A stretch of DNA of 64,000 bases. It comes from Membranipora membranacea. Lineage: Eukaryota; Bryozoa; Gymnolaemata; Cheilostomatida; Membraniporidae. The notes beneath the pieces were generated by a model, which did not search any database, had not been told where the DNA came from, and worked only from the letters and a program-made list of their open reading frames with translations. This document shows, piece after piece, positions 12,901 to 22,203 of the stretch; position 1 is the first letter of the stretch; the number at the start of each line of letters is the position of its first letter. Made by a program: the position numbers and the translations under genes. The stretch lies in NCBI GenBank assembly GCA_914767715.1, contig OU612068.1, positions 18,168,001 through 18,232,000 of the forward strand. Reading direction: 5' to 3'.

Positions 12901-15209
12901 CATCGGTTGTGGTGGTGGCCTCACAGCTGGTGGTGGGGGTGGCATCATCGGTTGTGGTGGTGGTCTCACAGCTGGTGGTGGGGGCGGCATCATTGGTTGC
13001 GGTGGAGGTCTCACAGCTGGTGGAGGGGGGTGGCATCATTGGTTGCGGTGGTGGTCTCACAGCTGGCGGTGGGGGTGGCATCATTGGTTGCGGTGGTGGT
13101 CTCACAGCTGGTGGTGGGGGTGGCATCATAGGTACTGGTGGTGGTCTCACAGCTGGTGGTGGGGGTGGCATCATCGGTTGCGGTGGTGGTCTTGCTGCAG
13201 GCGGAGGTGGAGGCATCATTGGTGCTGGTGGTGGTCTGCTAGCTGGAGGTGGTGGTGGAGGTATCATCATTGGTGGAGGTCTTGGTGCTGGTGGTGGTGG
13301 CGGTTGCATCATTGGTGGAAACATCATCGGAAAAGGCATCATTGGGAAAGGCATTGATGGTCCTGGATAGCGCTGCACTGGTGGTGGTATCATTGGTGGC
13401 GGTTGTGGACGGGGTGGTTGAGGTGGTGGTGGTATAAAAACAAACTCCTTTTTGTTTGCTGCCTCTAATTCATCAGCAGATGGTTTCTCAGGAGGTGGTG
13501 GCTCCGGTGGTATGATAACTGGTGGTGGAGGTGGGCAGCATGGAGGTGCTGGTAAAGGAGGGGGAGGTGGGGGTGGAGGCGGAGGAGGCATCACAATGAT
13601 AGGTGGTGGGGGAGGTGGGGGCATAGGGGCAGGAGGCTGTGGTGGTGGTGGAGGAGCAGGCATAGGGATTGGCATCGGCATTGGTATAATCATTGGAGCA
13701 GGGGGAGGGGCTTGAGGAGGTGCGGGCGGAGGAGGTGGTATGATCACTGTTGGTGGTGGCATTGCAGGTGGCATTGGTGGGAACATGCCCCCACCACCTC
13801 CTCCTCCTCCACAGTTATGTGGAGGAGGAGCAGGAGGGGCTGGTGGTATTATAACTGGTGCTGGGGGTGGAGGTGCAGGAGGTGGGAGTGGCATTGGTAT
13901 AATTCCTCCTGTGAAAAAAGCAAAGACTAAGGAATAATGTTCTAATTCACATTTTCAGCAACAGATAGTGTATCCACATAATTGCCAGGGGAATCAGTGA
14001 CAATTCAAAGCAGCATGTCATGCAAGATATCATCTGAAATCACAAATCAAAGAGAAGATGGACTATTCCTGGCACCATCGCATAGCATAACATTCTTAAA
14101 AGTTGAAGCTGGAATAATGACAGATAATTAATATTAACTTCAGGAATAAGTTATCTTTAAGGGGAAAATTTCACCTTTTCACACATGCTCAAAGTAGTGA
14201 AATCTATTGCTAGCTTATTACTTTACATAAGCCTGCTGCCTTAACTAGCTAAAAATCAATTATTGCTAGCTAACATTAAGTCACTCCTTATTAGGTAAAC
14301 AAAACTCTAATCTAATATTTACTCCCCTAGGGTATTAGAGAGCAATAACAATCTGTAGTATCTTACCTCCTCCTCCCCCGCATCCGCCTCCATGACAGGG
14401 GTTCCCTAGTGCACCTCTGACAGCGTTTGAGGCAGCGGCTGCTACATTAGCCCCAGCGTTGAAAGCATTCCAGTCTGGTATATAAAGCTGTGGCGGTTGT
14501 TCGGGGGCGAGTGGATCATCATCCTCACCATAGTCATCATCTGTTGTGTAATAAAATTATTATACAGTTTGAGCTTCAAAAATCCATTATGATAATTGAA
14601 CAAGGGGTTGGGATTCTTTGTCTAGATGATCACTTGTGTATGCAAAAACGCACCAAAAGTTTTGTTGGGGAAATTGGAGTATTATTGTCACAGATTTATC
14701 TTTAACCAATTTCCGAAAAAAAATGTTTGCTGGATTATCATGAGTTGTCCTTGTAAAATCACAATCAGGGTACAGACAAAGTTCAAAGTTTTTGTTCCAT
14801 ATTTCATAGAATGAACAGCGCAACAAACTCTACTCCTGTGAATGGTTTAGCTAATTAAACAATTTCAAGTCTCACAAAAAGCTTGTTCGGAAAACAAACT
14901 TACCGTCATAACTGTAGTCCTAAAGAGTTAAACACATCAACAAACACAGTGACAATCATTAGAGGTACTTTCGTAGACCATGCATAGACAAACTTGATGG
15001 TTGTTGCAGCGAAGAAGTACAGTTACATTAAATCTCTGCAGATACTGCTACATTGAACTTTGCATGACACAGAGTCACATAATAAGAATAAACTGGATTG
15101 CAATGCCAGTAGTATGGATTTTACTTACAGACGAGTTGTTATTGAGATTCAAAGAAGCAAAGTATGGATCGACCTCATCACTGACTGAGTAGTAATCGAT
15201 AACTGCCAT
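5414..15209 (-). CDS. Giant proline-rich / cysteine-rich protein, unrecognised family, 12 exons
   Basis: I do not recognise this protein. Proposed exons in transcript order: 15209-15129, 14919-14904, 14540-14367, 13908-10672, 10181-9948, 9443-9227, 8924-8697, 8401-8201, 7335-7074, 6718-6622, 6174-5932, 5587-5414. All junctions are GT-AG and phases agree if one base is removed from the G run at 13025-13030, giving about 1,720 residues. The N-terminus is acidic and Tyr-rich (DYSYDDDDYGEDDD). Residues about 91-1169 are nearly pure Pro-rich repeats: 15-residue RPPPQPMMPPPPPAV units, then units with PCYxSPP, then PIAPPPP runs. A short charged helix (DIGKAKELEEELAKVKAEKEE) follows, then about 470 residues of Cys-rich sequence; one exon has 19 Cys within about 77 residues. 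No signal peptide is visible at this start; an in-frame ATG at 15278 adds 23 residues. The last junction and the stop at 5414 are tentative: exon 11 could instead read through to a stop at 5899. A structural, cross-linked role is only a guess. Confidence 0.7.
8082..8121. repeat. Perfect 18-bp palindrome, CATAGAC family
   Basis: Arms 8082-8099 and 8104-8121 are exact reverse complements (CATAGACCTACTAATAAT) around a 4-base loop. The palindrome lies in an intron of the proline-rich gene, about 80 bases downstream of exon 8. It shares its CATAGAC ends with a second palindrome at 9044-9076. Confidence 0.75.
9044..9076. repeat. Perfect 14-bp palindrome, CATAGAC family
   Basis: Arms 9044-9057 and 9063-9076 (CCATAGACTCAATA and its reverse complement) surround a 5-base loop. 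It lies in an intron of the proline-rich gene and resembles the palindrome at 8082-8121 in its ends and its AT-rich centre. Confidence 0.75.
9862..9916. repeat. (AT)n microsatellite
   Basis: An uninterrupted AT dinucleotide run of about 55 bases between exons 5 and 6 of the proline-rich gene. Shorter AT runs occur near 1321-1340, 16206-16236 and 22592-22612. Confidence 0.9.
11345..11580 (-). repeat. Coding repeats PIAPPPP and PAPIP
   Basis: In the minus-strand frame this part of the large exon encodes short repeats of the types PAPIP and PIAPPPP. On the plus strand the DNA reads as GGTGGTGGTGGTGCTATA-type repeats. The copies are nearly identical, which suggests recent expansion. Confidence 0.8.
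11890..12480 (-). repeat. Coding repeats with PCYxSPP core, ten copies
   Basis: The minus-strand frame encodes ten copies of a Pro-rich unit with a central PCY, in forms such as PPPSMPCYVSPP and PPPSPPCYISPP. Several alternate with an MRRPPPP linker. Each unit contributes one Cys and one Tyr, both residues able to form covalent cross-links. Copy length is variable, so the array is an irregular higher-order repeat. Confidence 0.85.
12540..13290 (-). repeat. 45-bp coding minisatellite, about 16 copies
   Basis: Tandem 45-base units encode RPPPQPMMPPPPPAV and variants such as RPPPSPMLPPPPPAN and RPPPVPMM. The units at 12770-13130 are almost identical, while units towards both ends are more diverged, the usual gradient of an expanding array. 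The only unit out of frame carries an extra G at 13025-13030. Copy number in an assembly of such a repeat may be unreliable. Confidence 0.85.
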
Positions 15210-15522
15210 ATTTCTGATGGGGGTGATTTGCAGGGAGAACACAGAACAGCTAGAATTGGTAAAAATCTGCGCATTCATTCAATTCAAAACACAAATTCTA
15301 TCATCACATATGTTAGAATGCACAAGTACACAAAAATGATAACTATGCTGTTGGCAGCATAGCATCGAGTGAATCCGTAATAATCCAAATTCCAATGTGG
15401 CTTGTTGTGGCATTGTAATAGTGAATATTTAGCATTCCATTGAGAAATGAATAAATTGCAAAAAAGGTTTACCCTTGCAACAGGTTATTGACATGGAAAT
15501 AATCATCATTTTCTATACAGCA

Positions 15523-15528
15523 TTTATT
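15523..15528 (-). terminator. Possible polyadenylation signal of SREK1IP1
   Basis: AATAAA on the minus strand (TTTATT on plus), about 250 bases after the SREK1IP1 stop codon. The distance suits a short 3' untranslated region. Motif evidence only. Confidence 0.35.
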
Positions 15529-15778
15529 CACCAATTGATATCTGTGGTGATGTATATATAAAAGCAATCAGTTTAACTAAAAAAGGAAAAATGTACATAA
15601 ACATTGGTTGGTAGGTTTTTTAAATATATATATGGTCAAAAAACAGCTCATCAAATATGGTGTATAGCACTGCTTTCAACACCCACCACCAAATGAAGCA
15701 TAACTGAGAGGCCACAGTCGTATTCTAAACCATTCTAGCTGTCACCATTGTTGAAGATCCTTACAAAACATTAAAAGT

Positions 15779-17824
15779 TCATTTTCTATCTTTTTCTTTC
15801 TTTGATGATTTTGAAGAGTGTGACTTTTTATGACGAGATTTCTTTGACTTTTTATGTCGCCTTTTATCATCTGAGTCTTGACTTGATGACAGTGAACTAT
15901 CCTCAGCACTTGAATTGCTACTTCTGCAAAATAAAATTCCATTAAGTGAAAAGTAAGTAGGCATCAAATAGGGCTATTCATTTATCAAGTTATCATAATT
16001 AAATGAGATTGAAGCAATGAAAATATCAAATCTTGTAATTTGAGATTCAAAGTCTTAGTACTCAATTCTCAACTTAGGATTTTTTAAAGCTGCAGAATTC
16101 CTTTAGAAAATCTGTCCAATGGTCTTAAAGATCTAATTCAGAGACAAAAAAATTAAATTGACCAAAATCAAAACTACAAATGGAGCTAACTGTACTGAAA
16201 ATTATTTTATATATTTATATATATATATATATATATACTTTTATTGGCATCATAATCATTTATAAGAAAATCCAGAGAGCCAAATTTGATTCAGAAGATC
16301 TGAGAACTGGTGCCATTTCAGCCATCCTCATAACAAAAGTAAGCCTACAATTTTCCTGCAATGCAACTAAACTGTAGGTCTTACCTCTTCTTATGTTTCC
16401 ATTTTCTTGGTGGTAAGCTGACGTCCTCCGAAGAATCATCAGAACTACTGGAATGCCTTCGCTTCCTAGTTGTTAAAAACAAGACAAAGAGCGAGTCAAG
16501 TAACATGTACTTAGTGATGAAAATGTGCATCGTTAAACTAAGCAAATGTGTTATCTATCTTTTTCCTCCACATAAAGCACTGTCAACCAACCTGCATAGC
16601 AGTGTTCAAACAGGCCATGAACAAGGGTTTGGTATGATGTTATCTCAAATTCAACTTTCCTTGGAAGAGAGAAACTTCAAATGCAGGAAAAATGGATCAA
16701 ACTTGACCTATATTAGAAGCCTAGTCTAGTGCAGCAAGAGAGAATGATAAGCCTAGGACCATACTTACTTTCTCCGCAAGCGACTGAGCAGAGAAAAAGA
16801 AAAATCAATCATTTCTTTAACTGGGTACACTAACCTTGAGCTCTCTTTATTTTTCTTTTTTGATTTTCTTTCTTTCTCCTCATCTTCAGACTCATCATGT
16901 CTTTTCTTTTTGCTAGTAAAATCAATAGTGTCTAGCATAACTCTAGGTGAAATCTTGACTCCTATCTGATGCGGTTGAAGATCTGTGTTGCGGTAGTAAA
17001 AGCAATGCTATCGAACAAGTAAGCACATCAAGATTTTGCACTAAAGTAATACTTTATTTACCGCTTTGATTTCTTTTTCTTCAGTTTCTTGGCTTTTTCC
17101 TTCTTCTGTTTGATGGCATCTAGCATGAGAGGTGAGACAAAGATGCCATCCGCCTCGGAATCAGAGCTTGTACTTGATATATCTAACATAATGTCATCCC
17201 GCTTGTGGTCCGCCTTCACAAAATTACGGCACTCATATGTGAGGTGACCAGCTGAAACATAGCAAAAGGTACGCTCAGGTGAAGAGATCAAGTTGAAACA
17301 AACACACAAAAACAAATTCACAGCTAGTAAAGCAAACTTTTTAATCCCAAAACAATTTTTAAGCTATTAATGTGCTATCCAAATAGAGTAACCCAATCGG
17401 AAAATGGTTGAATTCTTATGTGGGGTGTGATTTCCAGGGAAGGCATATATATAATAAAATTCTTTTTCATATGTTACTGTGTAATTGAAAAAAAGGAATA
17501 CTTTTGAAACCAAAGGATTAACTGCCACAGAGTTTGTGTTTTCTACTTGAAGGTAGGCCAATGTATGAATGCTAAGTAATACAACAGGTTCTTGGATTTG
17601 TTCCTAAATTCATTGTTTCACTTCATACTAATAGTGATCATATCTTGATATGAGCCAAGATAAATGAAGAGAGTGATTCATGCAAGGTGTGAGTACACAC
17701 ACTGTTCAAACGGGGAACCATCCTGTTCTGTAAAAAGTTCTGTCTAGTACTTACGGTAGCCACATTTTTTGCAGCCGATAGGCTTACTCTTGGTGCCATC
17801 TATAGAGAATCCGCCACTACTCAT
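15779..17824 (-). CDS. SREK1IP1: SREK1-interacting protein 1 homologue (zinc knuckle, Lys/Ser-rich)
   Basis: Small nuclear protein that in mammals binds the splicing regulator SREK1. Proposed exons: 17824-17755, 17251-17062, 16912-16835, 16783-16769, 16465-16385, 15923-15779, all in frame, giving 192 residues. Near residue 18 is a CCHC zinc knuckle with C-x2-C-x4-H-x4-C spacing (CKKCGYPGHLTYEC), followed by RNF and then the family stretch DISSTSSDSE. The first intron splits the knuckle inside the Pro codon. The rest is low-complexity Lys/Ser/Arg/Asp-rich sequence ending in KSSKKEKDRK, as in the human protein of similar size. The fourth exon is only 15 bases (encoding RLRR) and is supported by matched phases on both sides. 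The gene is transcribed in the same direction as the proline-rich gene, whose proposed start lies 570 bases downstream. Confidence 0.88.
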
Positions 17825-19042
17825 TCTGTAACTAAAATTAAACACTGGTACTGATGGTATTACAGAAATTGTTTGAAATAGCATTCAGCATGTTGACACT
17901 TTGTGATATCTCGCAAACACTAACAATGTACTTCATAAATCCATTTTACTCCTTGGTTGATTCTGACCGTAGTCACATTACAGGCTTACATTGCTAATCT
18001 TTGGTAGATGTGTTGGTGAACAAGTTGGTTTCAGCAAGAAGTTACTCCTTGGTTTCAGGTAGTAGGCCTAGGCAAAGCATAGGAAAGGAGGGATATTTGC
18101 ACACTTTCTTAGCATGAGAAATTATTATAATTATCAAATTGAAACCACTATCATTATCATCAAACACTGTGAAACCTGAACGAACATGATCAATTGAATT
18201 GTTTCTTCAAACAACCTATGCATTTACTAGACCCCCTATCATTTCAGTAAGTGAGTGAGCCTCAAGTCAAAGCCAATCAGCATTTACTCATTGACTCAGT
18301 TACACTTACACTTCCAGTGTATTCCAATTCACCCGTTTGGTGGCGAGCACTTTATGGAACGGTGATCGTATTAGTTCGTCACCGCTCCTTGTCTGTAGAT
18401 ATAACTGACGAGTAGGTGTTTAGAAAAAATAATAAATTACTGCAGACATTGGCTTAATGTTTAATAGTATAAATTAATCTATGATAATCTAAGTTATTCC
18501 TTAAGTTATCTGATCAAGTGCATATAGCGATTGTAAATCACCATGTGCTCTTGTCTCAATAAACCTATGTTACTTTAAGAGCCAACCAGCAAATTATTAA
18601 TTGTGCGATGGTGAATCTTCCTAGTTTGGAATTAACCAATCAATTAACTTCAATACATTTTACATGTCACATGGTTAGGTTGAGGAGGGGAAGAAAACTT
18701 TCACATGATTTTTCATTCTGTTAAAATAGCCATGCAGCCACTGGTCACTATTGTGTGTCCAACTTATGGTTTTACCTCTAGTGTCGTGTTCTGTATTTAG
18801 TCGTATGTAAGATTTAGCCGTGGCCTATTCACATCAATGAGGTTTGGTCAATGTTCCCATCACACACACATTCACATCCTCCATGTTCACATATATATAT
18901 ATTTATGTATGACTCTTGTGACAAACACTGCTGACTGGCTTTATTGTTACTGTAATTAATAGATATTAATTTTTCATTGAATAAATTGATCAACAATTTT
19001 TTTATGGTCCTCAAATAAATTTGGTTTCTTGGACCTTTAACA
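17825..19042. other. Intergenic: SREK1IP1 promoter side, no gene seen
   Basis: The sequence just upstream of the SREK1IP1 start has no clear TATA box. A minus-strand GTAAGT-like donor near 18310 could end a non-coding first exon. I see no coding exon. The right end abuts the tail of the LINE. Confidence 0.4.
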
Positions 19043-22000
19043 TTGATAATAATAATAATAATAATTCTGATAAAAATAACTTTTCATGATAGATATCATG
19101 AATAGTAAAGCCTCTATTTGCAGGCATGCTAAAATTTCACAAGTTTTATTTAATTGTTATGTGATAAAAGGGAAAGAAATTATTTTCTTTGAGGTTATTT
19201 TAGTGATGATGGATACATATATTATTGAGATGTTATTGACAATAAGACCTTCCTATGGAGCATGATGACATACGCTTATATAATTTATTATATTTGTCCA
19301 ATCCCCTATGCGAGGATTGAGCTGTTCTCTTGGGTTGTTGTTAATGTGGCAGTCGAAGAGAAAATGCTCTGATGTTTCGTCCTCTTGCCAGCAAAGGCAT
19401 AGGGGTGTATGGGTTAGCTTTAAAAGGAACATATGTGCTTGGAGTCTACTATGGCCTGAGAGAAGAGCACATAGGGATCCGAAGAGTTTTTTATTTTGAT
19501 CGAGTGGCAGGGGATTTTTAAAAATGAGGATTGGTTCACAATCAGAGGTAAATAATACTCCATAATCATGTGTTTTAAAAAATCTTTCCCATGAGGAAAG
19601 CCAAAGTTGTTTTACATGTTTATTTATCAGAGTTTTGGAAAAGTCCTTCGCATTGACATCCTCGTGCTTGAGAGAACGGGTGCCTAGTAACCGGCACACA
19701 TCGGCAAGAAAATTTTTAAAAAGTGTGCTGTTTGTGTGATGCCAAGGTATCTGATTTATGGTGAACATCCTTTTGAAAAGGTTTAAACGTGCTTTGATAT
19801 GATCGAGTCTAGTTGGTAGTATTTGAGTGGCAACATGTAAAAATTCTTCTGGTGGTTTATGGGGAGTACCTGTGATTCCTTTTAGAAAATTGTATGTGTT
19901 TAATTGATTGTCAGAGTCCCATAGATGAGAGCAATAGAATCCTGAGGGTTTGATGACAGAGTTGTATATTGTTCTTAGGGTTTTGGGTGTTAAAGAGTTT
20001 ATAAAAGGCAGCAACATATTCCATTTTCGTTGCATTGAGTATTGTGCATGGGCTTTGTGTGTAGAAAATTTAAGTTTATTGTCAATAGTACTACCTAATA
20101 CTTTAGTTTCGGTGCATGGGGAAATGATATTGTCTGAGATTTTAATAGGAGTTTCATTGCCCTCAGGATTGAAAAAAATAAGAGATGTTTTAGAACAGTT
20201 TAGTTTCAGTCGCCATTTCAATAACCATTGATGAATTTTAGTAATTGTGTCATTTATATTTGCGCAGAGAGTTTGACTGTTGTGGGCATTAAATAGCATA
20301 GTTGCATCGTCTGCATACTGCAGTGGCATTTGATTTGGTTCCGGGGATACCATGTCACGAATAAAAATAGAAAAGAAAATTGGTGACAAGACTGAACCTT
20401 GTGGTAGGCCGATGACATGTGGTTTCCCCTCGGAGCAGTAGTCATTAATTTGCAACTTTACAGTTCTGTTGCATAGAAAACTTCTAAACACCTTAACAAG
20501 TTGAATTGGAATACCAACCTCCACCAATCTATACAACATTCCTTCAAGCCAGATGGAATCAAAAGCCTTTTGAAAATCGAGAAACAGGGCATCCACTTTT
20601 TGTTTACTGTTTCTGTTATGTTCAACGAATGATATTAATTGGAATAGATATGTGTCAGTTGAGTAGTTTTTACGAAATCCGTGTTGGAACGGGGGAAGTA
20701 GGTTATTAGTTTCAATATGATTTTTAATTCTAGTTTCTAATATTCTTTCAAGGAGTTTACCAATATATGATGTTAGAGTAATTGGTCTGTATGCTCCTAG
20801 AGTTGTTGTATCTTTTCCTGGTTTTGGTAGGAATGTTACTGTGCCAGTTTTCCATGGCCAGTCTCCAGTTTTCATTACCAAGTTAAAAAGGTGCAGCAAG
20901 AGAATGCGAAAAAATGGTTTTGAACTTTTTATTAATTTAGGATGAAATCCATCCGGATCAGCATTGGATTTATTTTGGTCGGTTGATTTAATTGCACAGT
21001 CTAATTCGTCTTTTGTTATTTTTGAGGAAAGTTCAATGGAAAAAACAGATGACACCTGTGAAGGCTTATCGATATTAGATTTGCCCTCCATGATTTGGTG
21101 GTACCAATTCTTATCTAATGTATTAATGTCTAGGTGTTGACCTAAGAATAAGCTTTCATAAAGTGCATTTGCTTTATCGTGATCCTCAGTAAGGATCACG
21201 CCTTTCTCACTTTTTAAATTGCCTATAGGACTTTTATGGTTATTGTAAAAAGTCTTTTTAAAATTGTTCCAAAACTGATTGGACTTGGAACCATTTAGGT
21301 TGGATGATTGATGTTCTATAAAATTACTCTGTGCAGTATTTAGAGCATCTGAAAAACGAAGTTTGCCTTGATCAAGTGTCCTTTTATTAAATTCATTTGA
21401 ACGGTATTTATAACGTTTCCTTGTTTTGCGCACTTCACTTGAAAGGAGAGAAAGGTTTGCATTCCAATATGGTTTACTATGTTTAGATATGGTTTTAATG
21501 GGAACATGTTCATTGTTTATCCTGCCTAGAGCTGCATTTGACCACTGCCATAACTTTACAGGATCTTCAACTAGGAGAAGGTTAGTAATATTAGGTTCTA
21601 TAAATGATTCTACTGCAGAACTATATTCATCCCAGTTTACATTTTTCCAATCACGTTTTTCTTTGATATTATTGGAGTTGATTGGATTATCTAGGGTGAT
21701 GTCAGTTATCACTGGGCTATGACCCCTAATTGGTGCTCCAGTAAAAAGTTCTGTGGTGTCATCAACAAATTGGTCGTTAATATTGTTTGCAAGTGACTTT
21801 GTTGTAATAACAAGGTCAATGACACTCCTACCTTCAACACATAAAAATGTGTAGGCTTGGTGAATGTTTGTGATAAAGAGGTCTTGGGAAGAAACATAAT
21901 TTGATAAAAGATCACCAAAGCGGTTAACAGAATGGTCAAACCAGCTGTTATGGCGGGCATTTAGATCACCGATGATGCATAGTTCTTGACAGCGTAGATT

Positions 22001-22203
22001 ATTCATCTCAGAAAGGGCTTTATCTATCAGTTTGAAAAAAGTTTTAAGTTGAGTGATATTATTAGGTTGTATATATACGGAACAGAAAAGAATGCTCTTA
22101 TTTCCAAAGTGAACTATGCAGAATAAGGCATCAACATTGAACATGTACTCTTCATTCATTTGTGTCGGAGATAGACAGCAGAATAGTATCTCTTGCTCTT
22201 ATT
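19043..22203 (-). mobile_element. 5'-truncated Jockey-like non-LTR retrotransposon (LINE)
   Basis: Minus-strand element with the C-terminal part of an AP-type endonuclease and a full reverse transcriptase. After the stop there is about 190 bases of 3' sequence that ends in a simple (ATT)n tail, visible on plus as ATAATAATAATAATAAT around 19045-19064, a common LINE 3' end. The 5' end is cut inside the endonuclease domain near 22203, typical of incomplete target-primed insertion. I could not identify target-site duplications. It lies between SREK1IP1 and the mS38-like gene. Confidence 0.8.
19253..22159 (-). CDS. LINE endonuclease (partial) and reverse transcriptase
   Basis: An open frame of 968 residues. 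Residues about 60-150 are the C-terminal half of an exonuclease/endonuclease/phosphatase fold with GDLNARHNSW and RGHSPVITD. The reverse transcriptase follows, with FLPKPGKD, AYRPITLTSYIGKLLERI, the catalytic LDFQKAFD, GLPQGSVLSP and the active-site YADD. A Cys/His motif near the C-terminus (CLCWQEDETSEHFLFDC) is typical of Jockey-clade elements; I see no RNase H domain. Just upstream a second frame reads RARDTILLSISDTNE, and a 4-base duplication at 22151-22158 breaks it from the main frame. With the truncation this copy looks non-autonomous, but the undamaged RT suggests it is fairly young. Confidence 0.85.
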   Translation of the reverse strand: MNEEYMFNVDALFCIVHFGNKSILFCSVYIQPNNITQLKTFFKLIDKALSEMNNLRCQELCIIGDLNARHNSWFDHSVNRFGDLLSNYVSSQDLFITNIHQAYTFLCVEGRSVIDLVITTKSLANNINDQFVDDTTELFTGAPIRGHSPVITDITLDNPINSNNIKEKRDWKNVNWDEYSSAVESFIEPNITNLLLVEDPVKLWQWSNAALGRINNEHVPIKTISKHSKPYWNANLSLLSSEVRKTRKRYKYRSNEFNKRTLDQGKLRFSDALNTAQSNFIEHQSSNLNGSKSNQFWNNFKKTFYNNHKSPIGNLKSEKGVILTEDHDKANALYESLFLGQHLDINTLDKNWYHQIMEGKSNIDKPSQVSSVFSIELSSKITKDELDCAIKSTDQNKSNADPDGFHPKLIKSSKPFFRILLLHLFNLVMKTGDWPWKTGTVTFLPKPGKDTTTLGAYRPITLTSYIGKLLERILETRIKNHIETNNLLPPFQHGFRKNYSTDTYLFQLISFVEHNRNSKQKVDALFLDFQKAFDSIWLEGMLYRLVEVGIPIQLVKVFRSFLCNRTVKLQINDYCSEGKPHVIGLPQGSVLSPIFFSIFIRDMVSPEPNQMPLQYADDATMLFNAHNSQTLCANINDTITKIHQWLLKWRLKLNCSKTSLIFFNPEGNETPIKISDNIISPCTETKVLGSTIDNKLKFSTHKAHAQYSMQRKWNMLLPFINSLTPKTLRTIYNSVIKPSGFYCSHLWDSDNQLNTYNFLKGITGTPHKPPEEFLHVATQILPTRLDHIKARLNLFKRMFTINQIPWHHTNSTLFKNFLADVCRLLGTRSLKHEDVNAKDFSKTLINKHVKQLWLSSWERFFKTHDYGVLFTSDCEPILIFKNPLPLDQNKKLFGSLCALLSGHSRLQAHMFLLKLTHTPLCLCWQEDETSEHFLFDCHINNNPREQLNPRIGDWTNIINYISVCHHAP

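Noticed and set aside
11258-13937. Long glycine-rich open frames on the plus strand
   Set aside because: They are the reverse complement of the Pro codons of the minus-strand repeat exon (GGN opposite NCC). The minus strand has the splice-phase support and flanking exons.
18300-18420. Possible first exon of the mS38-like gene left of the LINE
   Set aside because: The local GC rise suggested a promoter or leader exon, but the only plus-strand ATG there hits a stop after two codons and no donor could be linked to 23235.
19308-21722. Plus-strand open frames inside the LINE
   Set aside because: They are shadows of the reverse transcriptase frame on the minus strand.
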